Positions 49,029 through 61,000 of a DNA stretch of 64,000 nt are shown in pieces. The stretch lies in NCBI GenBank assembly GCA_026874595.1, contig CM049308.1, forward strand, positions 36,080,027 through 36,144,026, in the 5' to 3' direction. Within the stretch, counting starts at the first letter, position 1. Each line of letters starts with the position of its first letter. The stretch is from Sipunculus nudus. Lineage: Eukaryota; Annelida; Sipuncula; Golfingiida; Sipunculidae. A program made the translations under genes and the position numbers. The notes under the pieces are model-generated. The model was not told where the DNA came from, searched no databases, and saw only the letters and a list, made by a program, of their open reading frames with translations.

Positions 49029-52000
49029 GTGAGTGCTGTTTTTTGTCCCCTGCTTCCACGATATGGGGGACATTGATTTGGGTTTGTTTTTCTGTCCCTC
49101 TCTGTGTCTGTCTGTCTGTCCATCCGTCAGATTTTCCTTTCCCTGTGATAACTTTCCTAAATATTATCCGATTTCATTCAAATTTGGGTCAGTGATTGCT
49201 CTCATGCATACCTTGGTTTGTTGGGAGTGTCTCTCTGAAAAATAATTCTCTCTGGGTCAAAATAGAATTATCAAATTTTGGTCCAATTTCTCAATGTGTT
49301 TTAGTTTTGACGCTTACCTGCAGATGTCTCCACCTGTCATGGTGGATTTTGGTCCTATTTCTCAATGTGTTTTAATTTTTAGCTCAGCTGACCAAAAGTC
49401 ATCTGAGCTATAGTCGTGGTCCTTTGTCTGTCGTCTTGCCTTCCGGCCATTAACAGGGCACGTTTTGAAACCATTGGACCTATGAATCCAAAATTTTGCA
49501 CACAGTTAGATGTCCCAAAAATCTTCTACCATAGCGAAAATTGTGTCACTAGGACTTTGTTCCTTCGAAATATAAAGGAAAAACCTCCTTTTCCATAAAA
49601 AAGCCATTGTTACACTTCAAGGCTGCCTAATATCGAAACCACTGATCTGTTTTTGATCATATTTAGTATTCATATTCTTCCATACATTTATTATTAACAT
49701 ACCAAAAATTAGGTCAGTTTTGAGTATTGTTTTGAAGTTATGGGCCCAAATATAATGCAATTTTTTTTTAAATCAGGAAATATATTTACTCACATGAGAA
49801 TTGCTGAAGCTTGAGACTTTTTTTCAGGAATATAACTTGATAAAATCAAGATTCAATTGTTTACCCAAAATTAGATCTGACTTTTGCAATTTTTTAAAGT
49901 TATTAGCATAAATAAAAAATCAATACCATAAATTTTGTGTAACTTTGGCTACGGCACTTTTTTCCTTGTAAGCACTGTTGATTTAATTTTCACAGCATAT
50001 ATACATAAGGGTTAATCTTTTAAAATCTGAAATTTCAAAGGAATTGATTGAAAAGAGAAGCTTTTATTCAAGTTTTCATACACCATGTCAAGTGTTGTTT
50101 ACATCAAGCCCACCTAGTAGTACTTGCATTATGTAACCCACCCCAGGCAGCTTGCCTTGGGTCAGCTTGGCCACTACCAGCAGGCTTCCCCTCTTCCCTG
50201 TACTCCCCCCCCCCCCCTCCATCTGGTGCATAAACTAGATGAATGTTATTATTTTCTGTATTTGATTCATTCTTTCTAGGCTATGCTACATTTTAGATTT
50301 GTATTGTACCACCAGGGTTATAATGATTAAAAGTGCACATTTAATTGTGTCCACAAAGTGGTGTATTGCTATGAATGTGTGGATGTTCATCAGATAAGTA
50401 ATTCTTTACTTCAGAAGAGTAAAAACTTAACCAGGTGTGAAATTGACTAATAATTCATGTAAAACATTACAGCTGAGATAGTAATTAGCACAATGATGTT
50501 GTTTGTCCATCATTCAACTAGCAGTGTGTATACTTTATTTGAAAATATGTATTTATATTATCAAATTTACTGAATCTTTTATTTCGTTGAAAAAAATTAA
50601 GCATGAACTGAAAACTCCAATGTACAAAACATTTTAATAGTGATTCAAGGAATAATCTTGAAGATGCCATGTTGTGGCATTATTTTCTTTTAAATTCAGT
50701 TTAAACATTTGTCATTTAAAAATAATAAAATATGTGTATGCATTATATGACCTGATATGAGCTACACTCTGGATAAATAATGATTGCAACTTAGAATTCT
50801 GATATTTTAACTTATATTTTCAGGTTTTTTTGTTACAAATTTATAAAACTTGTAAATGAAAAAAAAAATTAATCTGATAAAACTATTAATGGAAAAAGTA
50901 GATATGCTAAAAAATAGGCTTAAATATAAACTTAAATGCATTATTTCCTTGAAAGTGAAATAAAGGTATTAGTCCATTCTGTCCACTTGCCTGTCTATCT
51001 GTAAATTTTTCATTTGCATCACAGTATCTCAAAACTTTTACTGTTTTTCTTCATGACAGTCTTGTCAGAGTATTAATTGCAATCATATATTTAGAACTTT
51101 ACTGTAACCAAGTAGGAGGGCCCCTTTCCTCTTAGCTTTTCATATTCTTATATAAATGAAAAACATTACAATAGAATATTTCTACATCCACCTTCATGCT
51201 GCCCTCACTTTTCCCTTCTCCGAACCCCATCCCAAAGTCAGCCTCAGTAAGCAAGAACAAGATGAATCAGATATATTCATACTTTAATATTTTGTATAAC
51301 TATTCGTCCATAGGTACCTATGTACATGCCAGAAATTATGTCAGTATTGTGTAATATGTAGACATAGTGGGCATCACAATAATGTACCTTGTCAAGACTA
51401 AAAAGATATTGTGTCATACAGTCACAAATTCATGAATCACTTCATCAGCATAGTTAATCATAACATCATATCTGTCAAATTGAAAGCTTGCAGACTACCA
51501 TACACTTTAGATCCTTCAACAAATAGCCTTATCATCATTCTACTACTGCTTATTACTGCTGTCATTGCATTTATATTTGCTCAAATATATCACAATTTTC
51601 AACCCCTCCTAAATAAAAAAAAATAAACCACTATATTTGACTCTATTAATCCATCAGTCAGTTAATTTCATTTATCATTTACTCACATATTACATTAAAT
51701 TCCTTTATAATAGCCCAACATGTCCATAATATTCATAAGCTTTATCGACTTGATATAGTATCACAGTGGAGAAACATTTATAGTCCAATCATGATCAGCT
51801 GAGCGCCGTGACCCATGGGTCCCTTGTTTTTACACATGTTTTCTCTGTTTAGGAACCTTCAGATGTAGCTGTCCATACTATAACAGGGCACAAATAATAA
51901 CTTTAAGACCTAGAAATTTATTACTCTACATCCAGGAAGGTCCTAGGCAAAACTTTTTGGAAACCTGAAATTAGGTCAGGGTGACCAATATTTTGTGAAC

Positions 52001-55000
52001 TACAGGCTGAAAAAAAATTGTATTTGCTAAGCCTAGAATCTTCTATCATTACACCCATAGAGGTCCATAAAAAAAATCTCCTTGGAAACCTGATATTAGG
52101 TCATGGTGACCTATTTTCTGTAAACAATTTGCCAAAAACCATGGTTTTTAGCAACCTGAAAATCAGATGGGCACAAACTGAATCTGCTTGCCCAAGAATG
52201 TTCCAGTGTAATTTACTGGAAAGTCTTGGGCAATCACCATGGAAACCTGAAATTAGGTCAGTTGACCTGTATTTTGCATGCTACCAACAAAAACATCCTG
52301 GGCAATCTCCATGGAAACCTGAAATTTTGACATGGTGACCTATATTACTGGCTAAACACATTTTAAGCAACCAGACAGACAGGGTACAAAACTTTACTGT
52401 TGGACATAGAATTTTCTGTCTTGACATCCAGCGATGTCCTTCTAAAATGTGCATGGTCATTTAAGCTCAGCTAACTGCATACAAAAAGGGAATGGGAAGG
52501 GCTTGACATATTATCATGAAACTTTTTCTTCTTGTTGATTTTGAAGATCTTTAACTGCTTCAGTTGAATGAGGATACCACCTACAAAATTTGGCATTCAG
52601 ATGATAAAATTCCATATGTGAATGTCTTCCTAGTCACCTGAGCATCATGACCCATGGGCCACTTGTTGAATTTTGGGTCATATAAAAGTAATGAAAATCT
52701 GATCTTCTAGAAGTGTGGAAACCCTGAAGGGGCTATATTATAAAACAATTGTTCTAATGCATGATATCATTACTCCATATGAGTTTTTTTGCATTAAATG
52801 AAAAGGAATTCTGTTTCAGTTCCCATGATACCGAAGCTGTGAGCTAGAGAATGTTTGAAATGCAAAATTGCCTGTCCTGTACAGTTGGACAGTCTTTAAA
52901 ATGAAATTTTGATCTTTGTACATACATGATGTGTAACTTCGATTGAAATATCAACATACACAGTTACAAGGCCTAAAGACCAGTCACCCTGTGACTTTAA
53001 AGTGTGTATATAATGTCCCAGTAGTCTACCTGTTCATCTTCACCTTCATTTATGTTAAAAGATTCATGCACTGGCTAAGTTGAGGATTATGTGAGGTAAT
53101 TGGGAATTTCCTTTATCATATATACAGTGCAATGACTTTGACCATCTCTCAGTGTTGACATTTATTTTTCATTATGAAAATTTGTTTTTCATCCCTCAGA
53201 AATGGGCACATGATGACTCATCGCAGTAAAAAGCCTTTTGAGTGCAAGTTTGAGGGCTGTGATAAAAGTTACTGTGATGCACGGTCACTCCGACGACACC
53301 TGGAGAACCACCATCAACAAACACTGGAGGCACTGGCAGCAAACGCTGTAGGGAACAACCCAACCACCACTTCAAGCTGTGGGACCGCTCGTGTCGGCGG
53401 TGACACATCAGGGCAGTACTTCAGATTTGACCAACAGATGCCGCCACCTAGCACTACCGGGCCTGGGCTGCAGGCATGGCACTCAGAGACTCAGAAATCT
53501 CCTGGGTACCTCCAACAAGTCAGTCCTATCAGTCCGGCACCGGGACCCCATCCTACCAGCCCTCTTGACAAGCAGGCACCGGGGAGACTCTATCCGTCCA
53601 CAATTAATCCTCTGAGTCTGTTGGAGTAAGTGCCTGATCATACAATTATTTAAACTTTATTAACTGGAAGTAAACAACTCATGCCACTTTCTTGTATTGG
53701 TGGGATCAGGTAAAATATTCCATGTTTTAGAATCAATTTGGTGTCTAGCATGGTTTGATGATCCATGAATTGCTTAAAAACTGTCAACATTTTGTGGGTA
53801 CCAATGTAGTATTTGCAAGTTTGTGTGAAGAAACTTGTTGTATTGAAATATATTATTTTAGAGCATCATTAATTTAAGTGGGAGTATAGATATTTGCTAT
53901 ATTGATCTCATTTGAATCACATACAATTAAAATAATCTTTTATAAAAGGGAAGGTCTTGTTCTTGTTTGCATTGTTCGTTCATGTATTGACCTTAACAAA
54001 TTGTATGTTTTTCTGTACACTTATAGGGAGCCCAAACCTGTGCAGTGCAATTTATGTCACAGGCGGTTCAAAAATATCCCAGCCCTTAATGGTCACATGA
54101 GACTTCATGGCGGGTATTTCAAAAAGGTGGGTATGCTACAGTAAGTTCAAAGACCACCTTTCCTGAAACAAGGCACATTTCTTGAGCTTAGCTGAATTCA
54201 TTACAATTAATGCCTATGTCAGATTTGATTAAATTCAGTTTCATAAGCACACAAATACAGAAGACAGTTGTGCAGGGAGAAGTTAGAATTCCAGCACTCT
54301 GCTCCCAAGAGTCTTTTTTTCAGGAGTCACTGAACCATTAGGCAAAAATTGTCTTACCTTGACCATGTAATTGAAAGATTAGACAATTAAAGTATGTAGA
54401 ATTTAAGTGATGGTCGGGTGAAGTCAGGAAAAAGTGTATGTTGATATCTAAGCTTTTATGCTTGAATTTACATTAGTATGATCATTTTTCAGGACATACA
54501 AACAGAAGAGGCAACACAAGGGTCTAAACCACAACAAACAACAACAGTTAAGACCCTGCAGCCCCCACCGCCACCCAAGAAGCATATCCCCCCACCCTTA
54601 ACAATGCCGGGTAGTTTACGAGCAGGCTACCACAGTGGAAACAAATTGGGAAGTACAGGTTCTTTCACACCTCAGCAAGAGGTCCACTCACCTCGAATAC
54701 CTGGACCTATTTCACATGGAGCACACAGCCAAATGAACCAAGATGTACAGTCACCCCAACAGGTGGCAGCACATCAGTTCGGGGATGTCCAGCAGACCCT
54801 GCAACAGCATCAGATCAATACTAGTGGCCTGCACCTCAAGTCTGAGATTCATTCACCATCACATGTGACTGCCACATCCCAGTTACAGCAAGAAATCCAG
54901 TCCCCTCACCAGCTGACTGCACCCCACCAGTTTCAGTCTCAAGCTGACTTACATTCTCCAGGGCCTATCAGTGTGCCACCGCCCCCCTTCCAGGAGCTCC

Positions 55001-58000
55001 AATCCCCAACACAACGCAATGCACCTCACCAGTTCCAAACAAGCATGCAATCTCCTCACCAGATCAGTGCCCCAATAGAAATAACTCCAAGTATACAGTC
55101 GCCATGTCAGACCACAGCACCTCAACAGTTCACCCAAGCATTACAGTCCCCTCTACAAACCTCAGCCCCACAGCAGTTCCCTCCAGCCCTGCAGTCACCC
55201 CTGCAGAAGTCGGCTCCACAGCAGTTCACCCAGCATCTCCAGTCACCTTTACAGACCACTGCCCCACAACAGTTCCCTCCTCCTCTTCAGTCACCCCTAC
55301 AGACCACAGCACCACAACAGTTCCCACCAGCACTTCAGTCACCTCTGCAGACCACAGCACCACAGCAATTCCCACCAGCACTTCAGTCACCCCTTCAAAC
55401 CACAGCACCACAGCAATTCCCTCCTGCCCTTCAGTCACCCTTACAGACAACAGCACCACAGCAGTTCCAACCAGCAATGCAGTCACCAAGACAAGCCACA
55501 GCCTCTCAGCAGTATCCTCCAGATTTGCATTCACCAAGACAGACCACATCATCCCAACAGTTCCCACCTAATCTACAATCCCCACTGCAGACCAATACTC
55601 CTCAGCAGTTCCCGCCAGACATGACGTCACCGCACCCTGTGAACAATCAACAGTCACAGTTCGAATTTCCCCAGAGCACTTTCCAATCAGATTTCATACC
55701 ATCCAGCCAGGTGCAGACTGCTGGTGCAATGCCAGGTGTACAGACTCAACCAAGTCTTTGTATGGCGTCACAGAGCCAAACCATGGCGAGTAACATGGAC
55801 CAGAGCTTAGTCTCAAACAGCGGATCAACAAACATCATTGCAGAAATGATTCAGCAACATTTACTGGGCCAACAAACACAACCTATGGTGCAGGACAGTG
55901 CAGACTTAAATGAACAACTCATGATGTCACAAGCATTTGAAACTATTTCTCAGCAAAATGCTCTGCACAGTAACGTGCAAGCAGGAGTTGCTGATTTGGC
56001 ACTACAGCAGGGGTTACAGCAAAACTTTGTTGGTATTGAAAACACTGTGTACACAACAAGTATAGGCGGCTCACAACAAGCTCTACAGAGTCCAGGACCT
56101 CACCCTCATACCCCTAATCACCCCATGACACCTACACATGCACACACAATGGTTAATCAGTATGGCAGTCACCCACCAACCCCCAACCATCCCCTAACCC
56201 CTACAGCCCACCATAGCCACCCGGCTACCCCCAGTCAACCTCTCACCCCCAACCAGCCTCTGTCACAGCACCATGTTATGCAACAGACAACTGATAGTCA
56301 AATGTTCAAGTTCCCTCCCCAGCCTGTTGAGATCACTACACAGAGTGCTACAGTTTCCTTCCCAAAGTCCTTACCTCTGCCAGACTCGTTGAGACTGGAG
56401 AACATAATGAAAGGTAGACCTGGAGAGCTGTTGGAACGCAAAAGAAGAGCAAGTGCAGACCCAGATAAGTTCACACAGCCCAAGAAAAACCAGCTGCTGG
56501 ACGATCCTCTGTCACTCTTGCTTGGCAGTGTTGATGAAAAATTCTTGCAGCCTGATCCTACAATTGGGCTGCTGGAAGAAGCTGATAAGATCCTACAGCA
56601 GAGAGAGTCTGAGTCCATAGCTTTACAAGCCAAGGATAAAAATGATAATATTAACAATTCAGGAGCTCACAGATACAGTGAAGACAGCTGCTCTGATGGC
56701 AGAGGAGGAAAACAGTTGAATCTGATATTACAAAAATCTCAGTCACTGCTCCAGGAGAGTGGTAGCGCCAGGCCGGCACAGTCAGTAGGAAAAGTCATGT
56801 ACGAGGTGAAGCAGGAAGTGAAAACTGAAAGCAGTGTGTTCCGTAATCCTTCTAGTCAGGTGCGGCCAAAAAAGAAAAAGCACCGTCCAGAACCACTCAA
56901 AATCCCCCCACACTCAAGTACAATAAATTATGGGTACCCCAGTATGATACGGTCACCACGTATACCTGGTCAGGAGAGCAAGGGCTGCACACCTCCGCCG
57001 TACACCCCACCACCCATGTTAAGTCCTATACGCAGTGGAACGGGCTTGTTCTGGACGATACACAGTGGCTACAAACCCAAGACTCCAAAGTCAGCTCCTA
57101 TATTTCCCATCATCTCCATCAGTCGGCAAAGTAAGTAGATCAGGATTCCCGGTAAGGCCACACCAAACAATAAGTTTTCTATAATCAAAATTTTTGGGGG
57201 GTCAGGGAAATTGCCAAATCCTGGGGATTTGATTGACTAGTGCTCTTGCCTCAGTCCCTGCAAAAATCCATAAAGTTATCATTTGAAATGAACTAAGCAA
57301 TAGTCCATTTAGAACACTTCATTTATTTGGTGTGGCCTATGCTGTAAATTTAACATGTTTAGAGAGGAAAACTTGTGGCAAGGAATGCTTAGACCAGAAT
57401 CAATTTACACTTGCACATTTGCATTTATCATACTGTCTTGCACATGCATTTGAATTTAAATCAGACTGTTATAATTAAAGGTTCACCATTTAAACATATT
57501 AGCAATTTATAAAAGGAAATAAACAAGTTGCTTATCTGTATGCTGCAAAGTGAATAAATATATATATACAAATGTCCATGAACTCTTCAGTACAGTATAC
57601 TAAATTTGTAGGATGTCTCCCATGGTTTTGAATGTATTATTTATCAATTATGAGACCACAGGAATAAAAGTTGATCTGTGCATGTACATTACACTGTATG
57701 TCTCTAGTTTTTTAAGCAGTGTCTATAATCAGTGCATCAAATTTATTCAGGATCACATGTTGAATTGACAGGCAGCTCCAGTAGTTCACTGTCAGAGACC
57801 ATAGAAGAGGAGCCGGAGGTGGAGGCTGAACAAGAGCCGCCTCCAGAGACAGATATAACTCCGTGAGTGACAAGGATCTTAATGTACTCCTGTCTAAGGC
57901 GGGTCACATCATGGCATGGGTAGTGTCTGTCCATTACAGGGATTTGATGGTGTCAATAAAACTCATAGTAACTATTTACTGATAGTTTATCTTACCCAAG

Positions 58001-61000
58001 TTGGAATCTTGTCAAAATCACACATATATAATGAGACTAGAGTTCACCCTGGCTTCTTTGTAGTAATGCCATGATAACTTAGCAGGAATATGGTGGATTT
58101 TAATTACACTAAATGTGAGTATTAACCAGTAGAATATAGACAGGCAGAATATATAGAATATATTGCAGATTCATTGAATAAATATTTTCATTAAAATAAC
58201 CATCAACTTTGAACAGAAAGATTGCATTAATTTCCAGGCCTATGTTACCAGACATGACTTTTTAATAGTTTTGTTGCATTGCATGTTTTTTACAGGTGAT
58301 TATGTGATCAGTTATGTTTTTATAAATTTTGGTAACATTTAATGGATTTATATTGGTTTTTTTTTTCAGTCATGTGAACATTGGGCCAAATTATCAAGCT
58401 GCAATACCAGACTTAATCAGTAAGTGGACCTCTATTTTAGTTATTAACCATTTAGTGATTGACCATAATATTAGTAAATTATCTTGTCTTGTGATTGATC
58501 AGTTCATAATACATAAAGATATACATAAACTGACTGGAGATTAAAATTTTACTCACTCAAAATAGTGATATTTCTTTGCATATATCGGTTAGCCTGTAAC
58601 CTGTGAAGAAAACAAAAGGAAGAAAAAAATTGAACTTCACATATCCCACAAACTGTGAATTTTGTTGTTTGATATATCAATCATTCTTGTACTCAGAATG
58701 TTAGGTCCCATCTAGATTCATGATTAGTCACTGGTTTAGAAAAGATTAATCTGTCAGCGATGTCAGAAAAATTAAAAAATTTAATTTTTTAAAGACTCCA
58801 AAATAAAGAAACAATTTTATCAAGGTATGTCCCCTATCAAAGTGATGGGGAAAGAAACATTTGTAGATTAAGTTACTCATTTTGAGTATCTTTATTTAAA
58901 AACTATATACCAATTTCTGTTCCTTAAAGCTCTAAAATTGACTATGCTGAAATTTCTGTACTCTTGTGCTACACCTGGATCTGTCTTGGATGTTTTAAGT
59001 GGATATGGCTTTTAATATTACCTCAGACTGGGTAATATCCATTTTTGCATCATACTTAAAACTAAGTAATTTCTCAGAATATTAAGACTTGAAAATTGAG
59101 CTATAAAATTAATAAAATACTCCATTTAAAAAACAAATGAAGCATTGATTATAATCTGACCACTGTGCAGGTGACAGGAAGACGGCCCTGAGTGTCCCTG
59201 ACCCTGAGGAACTGATGTGGGACCCAGCATTGGTTGATGAGGTCACTGAGGAAGAGGGTGAGTTCTGTAGAAACTGTACAAGGTCACACAGATTAACAGC
59301 ATAAAAGCAATAAGTTGGGGATTTTTATGCCCCCGCCACAAAGTGGCCGGGGCATATAGTTTTACCCATGTCCGTCATTCCGTCATTCCAAAATAAAACA
59401 GTTGTACAGACTTTTTTTCGCAATGCTTGCAGATTTTGGCCTGATTTTTGGTGTGTGGGCAGATATGGACCAGTTACAGATCGAGTTGGCGTTTCGTCCC
59501 AGTTGACCTACTTTTGACCGTTTTACGGCTCCTAAACTTCGAAAATTTCATGAAAAATAGAAATTTTCATGACAAATACACATGTACAGACTTTTTTTCA
59601 CAATGCCTGCAGATATTGGCCTGATTTTTTGTGTGTGGGCAGATAATGACCAGTTACAGATCGAGTTCGCGTTTCGTCCCGGTTGACCTACTTTTAAACG
59701 TTTTACGCCTCTTTAACTTAGAAAATTTCATGAAAAATAGAAATTTTCATGACAAATACACATGTACAGACTTTTTTTTCGCAATGCCTGCAGATATTGG
59801 CCTGATTTTTGGTGTGTGGGCAGATATAGACCAGTTACAGATCGAGTTCGCGTTTCGTCCCCGTTGACCTACTTTTGACCGTTTTACGGCTCCTGAACAT
59901 AGAAAATTTCATGTAAAATATAAATTTTCATGACAAATACACTTGTACAGACTTTTCTTAGCAATACCTGCAGATATTGGCCTGATTTTTGGTGTGTGGG
60001 CAGATAATGACCAGTTACAGATCAAGTTCACGTTTTGTCCCAGTTGACCTACTTTTGACCCTTTGACAGTGCTCTAACATAGAAAATTTCATAAAAAAGT
60101 GCACATGTATGGACTTTTTTTCACAGTGCCTGCAGATACAGGCCTGATTTTTGGTGTGTAGGCAGATAATGACCAGTTACAGATCGAGTTCTTGTTTTAT
60201 CCCAGTTGACCTACTTTTGACCATTTGACTGCTCCTGAACATAGAAAGTTTCATGAAAAATAGAAATTTTCATAACAAATGCATATGTACTGACTTTTTT
60301 GCCCCATTGCCTGCAGATACCACCCTGATTTTTTATGTGTGGGCAGATAATGACAGTTACAGATTGAGTTCGCGTTTCATCCCGGTTGACCTACTTTTGA
60401 TTGTTTTACGGCTCCTAAACATAGAAATTTTCGTGAAAGACAGAAATTTTTATGGAAAATGCACATGTATGGACTTTTTTTCACAATGCCTGCATATACT
60501 GCATGATTTTTGGTGTGTTGCTTCATAATGACCCGTTACAGATCGAGTTTGCATTTTGCCCTTCTTGACCTGCTTTTTTCAAAATTTTACAAATGTTTCT
60601 AATTTGCCCCAGGCGGGGGCATTCGTGTCGTTCTGACACATCTAGTTTTTTGGTGATTTACCATATATGGACAATTTGCTGATCTGTGAAGTCTGATATG
60701 AGATCATGATCTGCGAATGCAGGAGTGACAGACAAGCATTTTGTCTTTTATATAGTCCAATCCACAGCAGTCTGTGTCAGTTTTGGCAGCTAATTATTAA
60801 ACATTCTTAGACCCTTTACAGTCTTTGGCAGTGAAATAAAAAGAATACAAAATGTTTTTTATGCTATCTCAAGAATTTATATAGGTTAATGGTGTGATTT
60901 CAGCAGAGGGACTTTTGTAGAGTACCTGTGAATAAGTGCATTCAATTAGCATCTTTTACTCATAATTGTTAAGGCATGTGCCTAATGGCCTTGAAATTAT

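Larger units (their letters stand above)
49029..53199 (+). other. 4.2-kb intron splitting zinc finger 2, filled with repeats
   Basis: The intron begins GTGAGT and ends CCTCAG. Nearly all of it is transposable-element sequence: a family 5 fragment from 49045, a family 2 element from 49381 to 51826 and a degenerate relative to about 52667. Only about 500 bases before the acceptor look unique. Confidence 0.8.

Noticed and set aside
48731-49195. A 154-codon open frame overlapping the first zinc-finger exon
   Set aside because: It is in a different frame from the C2H2 fingers and runs across the splice acceptor and donor into repeat DNA.
55104-55571. Long alternative-frame open readings (plus strand, 155 codons of Ser/Thr/Val; minus strand, 113 codons) inside the Gln/Pro-rich exon
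   Set aside because: They arise from the 48-bp periodicity, which repeats any stop-free phase. The main frame continues a conserved spliced protein.
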